Assembly: GCA_035295125.1 (NCBI GenBank)
Contig: DATGJP010000043.1
Coordinates: 92,672 to 156,671, forward strand
Reading direction: 5' to 3'
Length of the DNA: 64,000 nucleotides
DNA from: JAICMB01 sp035295125
GTDB taxonomy: Bacteria; Acidobacteriota; Terriglobia; Bryobacterales; Bryobacteraceae
The position numbers and the translations under genes were made by a program. Shown piece by piece: positions 52,338-60,794 of the stretch; positions within the stretch are counted from its first letter, which is position 1, and each line of letters opens with the position of its first letter. The notes below the pieces were generated by a model. It saw nothing but the letters and a program-made list of their open reading frames with translations, was not told where the DNA came from and made no database searches.

Positions 52338-54875
52338 CTATTCATGGCGCAGTGCAACGAGCGGATCAATCCGGCTCGCTCTCCGCGCGGGAATGAAGCT
52401 GGCCAATAGTGCGACGGCGGCCAACAGTATCGTCAGCGCCCCAAAGGTCAGCGGGTCCGTGGGCTTGATGTCGAAAAGCAGGGTCTGCAGGAATCGCGTC
52501 AATAAGAGGGATCCCAGCAGCCCCGCACCCAGTCCGGCGATCACGATAAACCCGGCTTCACTCAAAACGATTCTTAGAATGTCGCCGCGCCGGGCGCCCA
52601 GCGCCATGCGAAGACCGATTTCACCGGTGCGTTGGCTGGTCGCATAAGCCATTACTCCGTAAATTCCGACACAGGCCAGAACGAAAGCCATAATCGCGAA
52701 AATCCCCAGCACCTCCAGAGCAAATCGGCGCGCCGCCATACTTTTCGCGACGACCGCGTCCATCGTTTGAATTCCGAAGACGGGGATCGTCGGATCCACC
52801 GCCTGCACTTCGCGGCGAATTGCCTCGCCGAGAACACCAGGGTCCGCGGCCGTCCGGAGATAAACAACCGCATTGTAAGATGGGGCCTGGGGCTCGGGGA
52901 GGTAGATATGAGGCGTGCCGCCCGCATCGAAGCTGTCGGTCTTAACGTCACCGACGACGCCGACTATGGTGACGTTGCCGGCGGGAGCTTGCCGGCTCGG
53001 TGCGCGCGAATCGGCGGCTGTGAGCTGTAGTGCCCGTCCCCAACTCAGTTGGATATGCTGACCGACCGGATCGCTGTCTTTCCAATATTCGCGCTGGAGC
53101 GCTTCGTTGATCACCGCGACTCGCTGACCTTTTGAGTTGTCGTGCTCAGTGAACAATCTCCCCTTTCGAAGAGGGGTCTTCAGGACATCGAAGTATCCCG
53201 AACTTACGCTGGCGAACTCGGCTACCGGGACTCGCTCGGACTCGGCTGCACGTCCTTCGATCGTAAAAGTATTCTTTGCCCGCTTATTGCCCAAGGGAAG
53301 ACTGTCGGCGCTACCGGTAGCCGCCTGCTCCACGCCGGACAGAGCGCCGACCCGGCGCAGAACTTCCCGATAATATGCCGCGCGCTTCTCGATCAGGCGA
53401 TAGGCATCGCCCTCCGGAACGTTCGGGACGGGCAGCCATATTCTCGCGGTTATCATCTGGTGCGGGTCAAAGCCCGGTCGCACTTCAAGAAGGTTCCAAA
53501 AGCTTCGCAAGAGCAGGCCCGCGCCTATGAGCAGAACAAGGGAGAGCGCAACCTCGGCGGCCACCAGGACACGCGAGGTGTTTTTCTGACGTTTGCTGGT
53601 TCCCGATCCGCGGCTGCCCTCCCTGAGGCTAACGATCTGGTTGGAACCTGCCGTTTCGAGCGCGGGCATCAGGCCGAACACTACTCCCGTCAGGATCGAA
53701 ACCGCTAATGCGAATAACAATACTCCCGGACTGAGAGCGATTTCGCTTAGCCGCGGAAGTTCGGGTGGCGCCAGGCTCAGAAGCCATGTCTTCATGAGGA
53801 CAACGGCGCCCAAGGCTAGTCCGCCCGAGATCAGCGAGAGCAAAACATTTTCCGCGAGCAATTGCCCGATCAGCCGCGTTCTTTCGGCGCCGAGGGCCCG
53901 CCGTACCGCGATTTCGCGTTGACGGCCAGCCGAGCGAGCGAGCAGCAGATTCGCGAGATTCACGCATGCGATTAGCAGAACGAACCCCACGGCTCCGAAC
54001 AGCACGAACAACTCGGCTCGCATGTTGCCGACCAGGTCTTCCTGCACGGAAACCAGCCGCAATCCCCACCGCGCAGGCGCCGGGTAGTCGGTAGGATATT
54101 GCTGGCTTAATTGTGTTGAAAATATGTTCAGGCGTTCCTGCGCCTGAGCGATGGTAAGGTCCGGCCGTAGCCGCCCTATGGCTCCTGGAATCATTCTTAG
54201 AGATCTCCGGGCGGGCACGGGATAGGGAAGCCCACTAAATCCCACGGCCAGCCACACCTCTACGTCACCGGCAAGCGACCGGCCCGGGTGCCTGAAGTCA
54301 GGCGGCATCACGCCAATGACGGTGTAGAGGTCGCCATCGATGCGGATCTGCTTTCCAAGAGCCTTCGGATCACCGCCGAACGTACGCCGCCAGAAACCGT
54401 CGCTAAGCACTACTCCTTCAAAGAACCCCGGTTGCTCATCGCTCGCGGTGTAGATGCGGCCCAACTCGGGCCGCGCCCCGAGCATCGTGAAATAATCCGC
54501 GCTCGTCCCGAGCAGTTCGACGCGCTCCGGTTTTTCACCCCCTGTGAGATTCCCATCGGAGGGGTATATTGCGGAAATGTCCTCGAAAACATCGGACTTG
54601 TCGCGGAGGTCCCACAACTCCGGCGCTGAAATCCCAACGTCACGGCTGTTCGAGCCGCGCAAGTCGTCGAAGACCCGCACGAGTTGCTCGGGATGGGGAT
54701 ATGGCAAGGGGTTAAGCAGAACCGCCTGGACGACTGTAAAAACCGCAACGTTCGCGCCGATGCCGAGGGTAAGGGTCAATATTGCCGCCACCGCGAAACC
54801 AGGGCTTCGGCGCAATCTGCGCGCCGCATAGCGACAATCGTTTAGAAAATTCTCCAGCCAGCCTGAACCGTCCAT
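52338..54875 (-). CDS. ADOP-family ABC transporter permease (MacB/FtsX type)
   Basis: An 845-residue permease from ATG 54875, which has GGGAG 7 bases upstream and the typical start MDGSGWLENFLNDCRYAARR. Two halves with LTLTLGIGANVAVFTVVQAV, CVNLANLLLARSAGRQREIAVR and TSQRTGEIGLRMALGARRGD; it ends RRASRIDPLVALRHE. There is no PadR partner and no ATPase. As with the other copies, the physiological substrate is unknown. It is transcribed towards the secreted DinB-like gene on the same strand. Confidence 0.9.
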   Translation of the reverse strand: MDGSGWLENFLNDCRYAARRLRRSPGFAVAAILTLTLGIGANVAVFTVVQAVLLNPLPYPHPEQLVRVFDDLRGSNSRDVGISAPELWDLRDKSDVFEDISAIYPSDGNLTGGEKPERVELLGTSADYFTMLGARPELGRIYTASDEQPGFFEGVVLSDGFWRRTFGGDPKALGKQIRIDGDLYTVIGVMPPDFRHPGRSLAGDVEVWLAVGFSGLPYPVPARRSLRMIPGAIGRLRPDLTIAQAQERLNIFSTQLSQQYPTDYPAPARWGLRLVSVQEDLVGNMRAELFVLFGAVGFVLLIACVNLANLLLARSAGRQREIAVRRALGAERTRLIGQLLAENVLLSLISGGLALGAVVLMKTWLLSLAPPELPRLSEIALSPGVLLFALAVSILTGVVFGLMPALETAGSNQIVSLREGSRGSGTSKRQKNTSRVLVAAEVALSLVLLIGAGLLLRSFWNLLEVRPGFDPHQMITARIWLPVPNVPEGDAYRLIEKRAAYYREVLRRVGALSGVEQAATGSADSLPLGNKRAKNTFTIEGRAAESERVPVAEFASVSSGYFDVLKTPLRKGRLFTEHDNSKGQRVAVINEALQREYWKDSDPVGQHIQLSWGRALQLTAADSRAPSRQAPAGNVTIVGVVGDVKTDSFDAGGTPHIYLPEPQAPSYNAVVYLRTAADPGVLGEAIRREVQAVDPTIPVFGIQTMDAVVAKSMAARRFALEVLGIFAIMAFVLACVGIYGVMAYATSQRTGEIGLRMALGARRGDILRIVLSEAGFIVIAGLGAGLLGSLLLTRFLQTLLFDIKPTDPLTFGALTILLAAVALLASFIPARRASRIDPLVALRHE

Positions 54876-55005
54876 TGCTGATCTCCCTGACTCCCCGTGC
54901 CTGGTGGCCACACGGAGATGCTATCGTGCATGCACCCAAGGAGTACAGATACAGAAAAGAGAATTCCAGACGGGTACAGTTACGTTTTCCTGGGTGGGAT
55001 CAACC

Positions 55006-56442
55006 CTACCCCTGCCTCTCGCAAAGGCGGCCTAAGGTCAGCAGCGCCTGATCGTGATTCTTCGTCCAGACGTGTCCGCAATTGATGCGAATGTAGTTTT
55101 TGTATCGACCCGTCGCGGAAAAGAGGGCTCCCGGCGAGATGCTAATGCGCTCCGCCAAGGCGGCCCGATGCAGTTTAAGAGCATCGATTTTCGGGGACAG
55201 TTCAATCCATAACATGTGACCACCCGCAGGCCGGCTGATGCGGGTGCCCGCCGGAAAATACCTCGCTATGGCCTGCCGCACGCGTTCCATCTGGCAAGCG
55301 AGCGTCGCGCGCAACCGCCTCACGTGACGGTCATAACTGCCAGACTCGAGAAACTCCGCCACCACCAACTGCGGCAGCGACGGGGCCGCCACGCTAGTGA
55401 ACAGCTTTAGCCTCTCCACCTCTGCCCGAAACCGTCCTGCCAGCATCCAGCCGATGCGGTATCCCGGCGATAGAGTTTTCGAGAACGACGAGCAGAGTAG
55501 AACGAGACCTTTACGATCAAACGACTTTGCCGTTGAGGGACGGGCAGCATCATAGGCGAGGTCCCCATATGAGTCGTCTTCTATGACCGCGACGTTTGCC
55601 CGGCTGGTTAAATCTACCAGGGCCCGCTTAAATTCATCCGATAGGACATATCCGAGAGGGTCATGGCAGTTGGTCATCGTGATGCACGCCTTGATTTTGT
55701 GCTTCCGGATGGCTCTCTCCAGGTACTCCAAATCCATCCCCTCCTGAGGGTGCGTGGGAATCTCGATGGTCTTCATGTTGAGAGATGCGACGCTCCCCAG
55801 AATCGCAAAGTACATCGGGCTCTCGACAGCAACCACGTCACCGGGTTTTGCCACGGCGCGAAGACTCAGATTGATGGCTTCCAGTGCCCCGGCAGTGACG
55901 ATGACGTCGCGCGGCGCCACCTCGCAGCGGATGGTCAAGGAACGCCTGGCTATCTGCCGGCGGAGAGCAGAGACGCCCGGCGGTAAATCGTAATGTGCGC
56001 TGTGCGCCGGCAGCTTGCGCAGAATTCCTCGCGCGATCAGATTCAACCTGCGGTTCGGAAACAGCTCCGCGCTTGCGCATCCCGCGCTGAATGGAACAAA
56101 TGCCGGATCGCCGGCTGACCGGATGATGTCTTCCAGCACGGCGTTGGGTCCCATGGCGATGGGCTGGCTTTGGAGCATCTCGGGCTGCGGCTCCGGGATC
56201 AGTTTTGCATAAGGCGTGCGGATATAGAAACCCGACTGTGGCCGAGCTTCCAGATAGCCGCGATTCTCCAGCCACACGTACGCCTGCAGGGCGGTCGAAA
56301 GGCTCACGCCCTGTTCCCGGCTGAGCTTTCGGAGTGATGGCACGCGGTCTCCCGGCCTCAGAGCGCCGGTATTTACCTGGCGAGTGAAAGCTTCCGCGAT
56401 CCTGACGTAGAGCGGCACGTTACTTCGCCCGCGACCCGGCAT
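55006..56442 (-). CDS. MocR-type GntR regulator with aminotransferase domain
   Basis: A 478-residue protein: GntR winged helix at 1-76 (LYVRIAEAFTRQVNTGALRP, VPSLRKLSREQGVSLSTALQ) fused to a fold-type I aminotransferase domain, with PLP lysine K322 (SSFSKTLSPGYRIGW) and VIEDDSYGD before it. MocR regulators use PLP to sense amino compounds and usually control divergent genes. The divergent operon here is DUF1330-RidA-PhzF remnant-ketopantoate-reductase-like. In the gap, TATGG/CCATA arms near 56480-56500 are a possible binding site. RidA, which handles PLP-derived enamines, fits a regulator of this kind. Confidence 0.93.
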   Translation of the reverse strand: MPGRGRSNVPLYVRIAEAFTRQVNTGALRPGDRVPSLRKLSREQGVSLSTALQAYVWLENRGYLEARPQSGFYIRTPYAKLIPEPQPEMLQSQPIAMGPNAVLEDIIRSAGDPAFVPFSAGCASAELFPNRRLNLIARGILRKLPAHSAHYDLPPGVSALRRQIARRSLTIRCEVAPRDVIVTAGALEAINLSLRAVAKPGDVVAVESPMYFAILGSVASLNMKTIEIPTHPQEGMDLEYLERAIRKHKIKACITMTNCHDPLGYVLSDEFKRALVDLTSRANVAVIEDDSYGDLAYDAARPSTAKSFDRKGLVLLCSSFSKTLSPGYRIGWMLAGRFRAEVERLKLFTSVAAPSLPQLVVAEFLESGSYDRHVRRLRATLACQMERVRQAIARYFPAGTRISRPAGGHMLWIELSPKIDALKLHRAALAERISISPGALFSATGRYKNYIRINCGHVWTKNHDQALLTLGRLCERQG

Positions 56443-56572
56443 GGCTTGAGCATAACAGAATTGCGCAATGAAACTGTTATGGTTATAAAAGCCATATTCT
56501 GATACTGTACTTCAGTGCGGACCTCAACGTATTCTGTCTGTGTGGGGCAGACACAGAGAGGGAGGGCACGTA

Positions 56573-56968
56573 ATGAATACGAACGGCAACCTAGCGCTGG
56601 CGGTGCTGGCAGGCGTTTCGATCGGGGCAGTGAGCGTCATGGCGATTCACGCGCAGGAGGCCAAAACGCCGCCCGCCTATCTCATCGCGGAAACCGAGGT
56701 AACCGACCGCGCCGCCTTTCAGAAGTACGCAGAAAAGGTTCCCGAAACGCTGACGCCTTTCAGGGGCGGCTTCCACTATGTCGTCCGTGGCGGCAAGACT
56801 CAGGCTCTCGAGGGCCAACCGCCAAAGGGCATCGTGGTGATCGCGTTCGACAGCACCGAGAAAGCTCTTGCCTGGTATAACTCGCCTGCTTATGAGGCCA
56901 TCAAGCCGATCCGGCAGGGGGCTTCGGTAAGCCGCATGTTTATGGCGGAAGGCCTGCCGCCTCAATAG
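56573..56968 (+). CDS. DUF1330-family protein with signal peptide
   Basis: A 131-residue protein from ATG 56573, preceded by GGGAGGGCACGTA. The N-terminus is a signal peptide or anchor (NLALAVLAGVSIGAVSVMAI). The mature part is a DUF1330 ferredoxin-like fold (AYLIAETEVTDRAAFQKYAE, FHYVVRGGKTQALEGQPP, IVVIAFDSTEKALAWYNSPA), the alpha-beta dimer seen in small cofactor-free enzymes. First gene of the MocR-divergent operon. Function unknown. Confidence 0.85.
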   Translation: MNTNGNLALAVLAGVSIGAVSVMAIHAQEAKTPPAYLIAETEVTDRAAFQKYAEKVPETLTPFRGGFHYVVRGGKTQALEGQPPKGIVVIAFDSTEKALAWYNSPAYEAIKPIRQGASVSRMFMAEGLPPQ

Positions 56969-57019
56969 TCTCACCAAAACAGTTGGCCGTCCACGAGAAC
57001 ACAAATTTGGAGGAGAGGC

Positions 57020-57481
57020 GTGTCAGTTTACGAAAAGATCGCTCAATTGGGCATCAAGCTGCCCGAAGTTACCCCGCCAGTGGCAGCCTTCGTCCCGTTT
57101 GTCCGTAGCGGCAATCAGATTTTCGTGTCAGGGCATATTGCCAAGGAGAACGGTAAGCCGTGGGTCGGGCAGCTTGGCCTGAGTATCACCACCGAAGTCG
57201 GAATCAAAGCCGCTCGGAGTGTCGCCATCGATTTGCTGGCAACACTAAATCTTGCCGTCGGTGATCTGAACAACATCAGGCGAATCATCAAGCTCATGTG
57301 CCTCGTGAACAGCGCACCAACATTCACGGAGCAGCACCTTGTGGCGAATGGTGCGTCGGAACTGCTCGCCCAAGTGTTTGGAAAGGAAGGCATGCACGCC
57401 CGAAGCGCGTTTGGCGCGGCGCAACTGCCGTTCGGATCCTGTGTGGAGATAGACCTGATCGCGGAGGTTCACGACCAATGA
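57020..57481 (+). CDS. RidA family protein (YjgF/YER057c/UK114)
   Basis: A 153-residue protein with GTG start and AGGAG upstream. The subfamily is the longer type (COG0251 relatives): MSVYEKIAQLGIKLPEVTPP, IFVSGHIAKENGKPWVGQLG, and a C-terminal RSAFGAAQLPFGSCVEIDLI with the conserved arginine that binds imine substrates. RidA hydrolyses reactive enamines and imines produced by PLP enzymes. It lies between a DUF1330 gene and the PhzF remnant, downstream of a MocR promoter. Its stop codon overlaps the remnant start (ATGA). Confidence 0.9.
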   Translation: MSVYEKIAQLGIKLPEVTPPVAAFVPFVRSGNQIFVSGHIAKENGKPWVGQLGLSITTEVGIKAARSVAIDLLATLNLAVGDLNNIRRIIKLMCLVNSAPTFTEQHLVANGASELLAQVFGKEGMHARSAFGAAQLPFGSCVEIDLIAEVHDQ

Positions 57482-57871
57482 TCCGGACGAATCATTCCCA
57501 TACATCGTTGTAATCTTTTCACAGCGGAGCCGTTGTCAGGAAATTCACTGGCGGTTTTCCTGGGAGACCTCGGAGTTTGACGCCGCGGCCATACAAAAGA
57601 CCGCGTGGGATCTCAACTCGAAGGAAACCTCGTTTGTGCTTCCGGCAACGCGATCGGATTTCGTGGCTCGCGTGCGCATGTTTACGCCGGCGATGGAAAC
57701 GCCCTCCGCGGGACATTCCATCCGTTTTGGCACTGCCTTGGTGTTGCTTCATTAGCTACGCCGCCGCTGATCTGGTTGCGTACGCCTGCGATTTACGAAG
57801 GGCGGTGCCTGGACGCTCTCTCGGTGCGAGAGCGCTTGGAGATGCTAACGCCGGAAATGTTCGGAACCAGC
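57478..57871 (+). pseudogene. PhzF-family isomerase remnant, several frameshifts and a truncation
   Basis: Read over three frames, the segment spells a PhzF protein: NLFTAEPLSGNSLAVFLGDLG up to a stop at about 57576, then in another frame DAAAIQKTAWDLNSKETSFV, LPATRSDFVARVRMFTPAME and TPSAGHSIRFGTALVLL to about 57750, then in a third frame ATPPLIWLRTPAIYEG. PhzF proteins have the fixed order GN-LAVF, ETTFVLP, FTP-E-P-AGHPTIGTA, and WLRTP, which appears here intact. The second half is missing; the next gene begins after about 35 further residues. ATG 57478 overlaps the RidA stop, so an intact gene was once coupled to RidA. Confidence 0.78.
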
Positions 57872-58924
57872 ATGAAGACGTTGATCATCGGGATGGGCGC
57901 GTTGGGCGGACTGATCGCAGCACGCCTTCGCGCAGCCGGACTTCCGGTTTGGCTTGCCACGCGCGATGCGGAGCAGGCGGATAGGCTGAGGGCCTCCGGG
58001 CTCAGGGTGACAGGAATGGGAGGTGCCGTTACTGTCCAGGCCACGGCTGTCGCCCCTTGGGATGCCTACGGAGCGGATGACAAGTTTGAACTCGTCCTTT
58101 TGGCCACCAAGGCCCACGATGCGATCGAGGCGGCGCCCAGGTTATCCCTTCTCCTCGGACCGAATGCCACGCTCCTGCCGATCCAGAACGGCGGCGTTCC
58201 CCAGATGCTTGCGGAACGATTGGGAAACTGCGTACTTGGCGGGCTTTCGAACCTGGGTGCGACGATGGAGGCGCCGGGCATATACGAGCAGCGCAATGCA
58301 GGCCATCTGCTGATCGGAGAGCTTGCGGGAGGCGAAAGCGAACGAACCGAGCGGGTCCATCGCTGGCTTGAGCGCGCGGTAGAGGTCCGCGCGACTAGGA
58401 ACCTCCGGGGCGCGGTGTGGTCGAAGCTGCTCGTGAACTGTTCGGTAACCACAATCGGCGCTATCGCCGGTGGCACCATGCGTGGATACATGGCCTCGCC
58501 GGAAGGCAGCGAACTCTTCAACCGAACCTATGATGAAGCACTTTCAGTGGCGCTGGCCACCGGTGCGCAACCGGAACCAATGCTTGTAGAGCCGATCCCG
58601 CCGGGATGGCATGCAGACGGCATCGCCAGCGAGGGGCGCGACGCCTGGATCGCCAAGGTGCTGACAGCCTATGGAGACGTCACTCCATCCATGCTTCAGG
58701 ACTTCCGGCGCGGGAGAAGAACCGAGATCGAATTCATCAACGGATACGTGGTGAATATGGCCCGGGAAGTCGGGCTGGACGCACCTATTAACGCCGCCAT
58801 CGTCGAAACGGTTCATGCCATCACAAGCGGCCGCTTCGCTCCGAATCCCCGGTTGCTGGTGCAGGTGCTCCGGGCCCGTACTCATAATGACCAACACCAC
58901 GGCAAGACCGCATCCATGAGTTGA
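57872..58924 (+). CDS. 2-dehydropantoate 2-reductase-like protein (ApbA/PanE family)
   Basis: A 350-residue protein. The N-terminal Rossmann fold has IIGMGALGGLIAARLRAAG (about 5-23). The middle shows the family pattern FELVLLATKAHD and ILPIQNG-like LLPIQNGGVPQML, and the C-terminal helical domain shows SKLLVNCSVTTIGAIAGG and FINGYVVNMAREVGLDAPIN. Canonical members reduce ketopantoate for coenzyme A synthesis, but paralogues act on other 2-keto acids. The operon context (MocR, RidA) suggests a catabolic keto-acid or imine role. A longer frame upstream translates the PhzF remnant and was rejected. Confidence 0.85.
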   Translation: MKTLIIGMGALGGLIAARLRAAGLPVWLATRDAEQADRLRASGLRVTGMGGAVTVQATAVAPWDAYGADDKFELVLLATKAHDAIEAAPRLSLLLGPNATLLPIQNGGVPQMLAERLGNCVLGGLSNLGATMEAPGIYEQRNAGHLLIGELAGGESERTERVHRWLERAVEVRATRNLRGAVWSKLLVNCSVTTIGAIAGGTMRGYMASPEGSELFNRTYDEALSVALATGAQPEPMLVEPIPPGWHADGIASEGRDAWIAKVLTAYGDVTPSMLQDFRRGRRTEIEFINGYVVNMAREVGLDAPINAAIVETVHAITSGRFAPNPRLLVQVLRARTHNDQHHGKTASMS

Positions 58925-59291
58925 TTTAAGAAACGCGACACCGGAATCCCTCCGGAATAACTCGAAAGCCGATCAACCAACATAAAGTCGCCCGTATTGT
59001 TATGAAAGACGTCGAGGATCGGCTCCCAGTCGCCGACCTTGTGTGGTTCCGCAGAGACTGCCTTGAACTGTTTGGCTCATCGGACGTCGATGTGGCCGTT
59101 GAGCACAAGGCGCTTGGACGCGACCACGAACCCTACAATTGGCTTACGGAAACCGGTGCCGCCATGGCTTATCTATGTAGCTCGCCCCGGATAGGACTAT
59201 GCGCGCCATTTTGACTCTGGGGCCTCGCCGCAAAACACTCAGTCCCATGATTCATCGGAAAGGGGCACTCCTGATGTGGTCGTCATGATAT
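58925..59291. other. Region with an interrupted minus-strand frame
   Basis: No assignable gene. On the minus strand one frame from about 59190 to 58926 reads protein-like (IVGFVVASKRLVLNGHIDVR, stop at about 59090, then EPHKVGDWEPILDVF and NNTGDFMLVDRLSS). It may be a decayed gene of unknown family. A 70-codon plus-strand frame at 59002 overlaps it and shows no family features. Confidence 0.3.
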
Positions 59292-59591
59292 TCATTTCTT
59301 CGCCGTTGGCTTGTCCGGCTTGCCCGATCGATTCGTCCGCTCACTGAGTTGATGACTATCGGAGGCCTTCAGCGTCAAACCGTAAATGCCTTTGAGATCC
59401 GCGATCTGCTTCAGTGTTTCCGGAGAGAACGCTGACTTACCCTCGAACGCATGCAGCACGATTCCCTCGAGGAGGTCGCCCAGGCTCATGTCCTTGAGTT
59501 CAGCGACAGCCTTAAGCACTTTAAGAACTCGCTTCTCCAGGCGGACGCCGGTCTGGATGCGTTCCACTTCGACGAATTGATCTGGTTTCAT
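59292..59591 (-). CDS. Small conserved hypothetical protein
   Basis: A 99-residue basic protein: QTGVRLEKRVLKVLKAVAEL followed by DMSLGDLLEGIVLHAFEG, a pattern similar to ribbon-helix-helix or small DNA-binding proteins (a strand, then two helices). The C-terminal tail is lysine-rich (SGKPDKPTAKK). It lies 27 bases downstream of a secreted-protein gene on the same strand, so it may be cotranscribed and could act on the shared promoter boxes. That is inference. Confidence 0.7.
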   Translation of the reverse strand: MKPDQFVEVERIQTGVRLEKRVLKVLKAVAELKDMSLGDLLEGIVLHAFEGKSAFSPETLKQIADLKGIYGLTLKASDSHQLSERTNRSGKPDKPTAKK

Positions 59592-59618
59592 ATGTAGCAG
59601 ATGATTTAAGATCCGGGA

Positions 59619-60167
59619 TCATCGTTTGCGGGCAGCCGCGAGATACTTATCAATCGCCTGCTGCCACTCATGCGCCCGAAGCGAGTCCTGCGCCGCCGCA
59701 TGCTCAACCTGCGGGTTTATCTCCTGTTGCAGCGCTGTGCGCGTGTACGCGACATGGACCTTCGTCAAATCCGGGCCGGTTTCGGGGAACGTGATGTCAA
59801 TCTTGTTCATCATCGCACTCGGCGTAATGTATATGTACTGAATGTGGCGTGCCGAAAGATCGTAAACAGCAGTCATCCAGTACGACTTATGGCCGCTATT
59901 CTCGATAGCAAAAACCGCTCCCATCACATCCTTCCCCGGCGACGGGAAAGCAAACTGCGGATTCCATTCCGCCCCGGCCCACAACCGTTCGCCCTCCGCG
60001 CCGAATAGGGGCGCAACGACCGAGTAGGGCGCCTTAAAGGCCAGGTCGAACGAACTTTCGTTATGCGCCAGAGCTGCAGCGGTCTGTGCGTGCAAAGGAT
60101 TGATCAGAACCACGAGAGCAGCCACGGTGGGCAGGGCAACGGAAACTGCGGCAAGACTCGTCTTCAT
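59619..60167 (-). CDS. Secreted protein of unknown function
   Basis: A 182-residue protein with a signal peptide (MKTSLAAVSVALPTVAALVV to about 28, ending PLHAQ) and a strong GGAGGCG ribosome binding site. The mature part has YSVVAPLFGAEGERLWAGAE, KDVMGAVFAIENSGHKSYWM and HVAYTRTALQQEINPQVEHA, resembling the START-like/SRPBCC pattern (FGAEGERLWA..W.P). Three GTACC boxes with 8-base period lie 27-47 bases upstream, the same pattern as before the alkylmercury-lyase-like gene. Confidence 0.75.
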   Translation of the reverse strand: MKTSLAAVSVALPTVAALVVLINPLHAQTAAALAHNESSFDLAFKAPYSVVAPLFGAEGERLWAGAEWNPQFAFPSPGKDVMGAVFAIENSGHKSYWMTAVYDLSARHIQYIYITPSAMMNKIDITFPETGPDLTKVHVAYTRTALQQEINPQVEHAAAQDSLRAHEWQQAIDKYLAAARKR

Positions 60168-60486
60168 TGCGATCGCCTCCCAAAGCGGAGATGGTACCGA
60201 AGTACCAGTGTACCACAAATGCAATAGGCGCATTCGGCTCGCCCGCTGATCGCGGGGCGCCCCGGCTCTTTGCAAATCCGGGAATGCGGCGCGGGGATTG
60301 GCAAGGCGAAAAATGCGATTTCCGCTTTTGTCTCGACTGCCGATGGCCGTATCTCCAGGCAATGCTAATGGCCGTGAGACAAGGCCTGCGCTACCTGCAA
60401 AAACAGCCACGGGCCGATTATGAGTTCCTGGCTGTTCGCGTTCTGATCATCGTGATCGCACGCATAGCCCGCCTGAACTCATAGTC
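60168..60486. other. Intergenic region with operator boxes
   Basis: Holds the GTACC operator array at its left end. A 105-codon plus-strand frame through it has no recognisable family features and I do not call it. Confidence 0.4.
60194..60214. promoter_or_regulatory. Three GTACC boxes, 8-base period
   Basis: GTACC starts at 60194, 60202 and 60210. The same array is found at 61407, 61415 and 61423 (the third as GTAAC). Both lie directly upstream of minus-strand genes. Candidate common operator for a repressor binding cooperatively to direct repeats. Confidence 0.55.
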
Positions 60487-60660
60487 TCAGGAGGATAAAT
60501 GCTGAGAAGCATCATCAACGTTCCATCGACAATGTCGCCGCCCGCCGCTACGCCTGGGCGGCGTAAAAAAGCTCAACAGCAGGCCGCCGAGGATTCCGGC
60601 AGCAACCAGCAGCAGCCCTCCGAAGGTTTGCCTCCGCGTTCTTGCATCTAGACTTCCCAT
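60487..60660 (-). CDS. Small predicted single-pass membrane protein
   Basis: A 57-residue frame: MGSLDARTRRQ, then a membrane segment with LLLVAAGILGGLLLSFF, then a basic tail (TPPRRSGGR). It is plausible as a small inner-membrane protein with positive residues on the cytoplasmic side. No good ribosome binding site is seen; a perfect palindrome lies 5 bases upstream. On the other strand AGGAGGATAA precedes ATG 60499, opening a 50-codon frame, so the coding strand is not certain. Confidence 0.4.
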   Translation of the reverse strand: MGSLDARTRRQTFGGLLLVAAGILGGLLLSFFTPPRRSGGRRHCRWNVDDASQHLSS

Positions 60661-60664
60661 CCGA

Positions 60665-60678
60665 ACAGAGCGCTCTGT
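60665..60678. promoter_or_regulatory. Perfect 14-base palindrome
   Basis: ACAGAGCGCTCTGT, immediately upstream of the small membrane protein start and about 115 bases past the end of the alkylmercury-lyase-like gene. Candidate operator or start of a terminator. Confidence 0.4.
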
Positions 60679-60794
60679 GAGAATTTCGTCATGTACGCGG
60701 TCTGCTCCATCGTAAGGTATGCTCCATCCAGCTGACCTGTCTTGCTGCGATGGGCACGGGCTTGTTCCTCAGACCAGAGGAAGACGCAGCGGCG

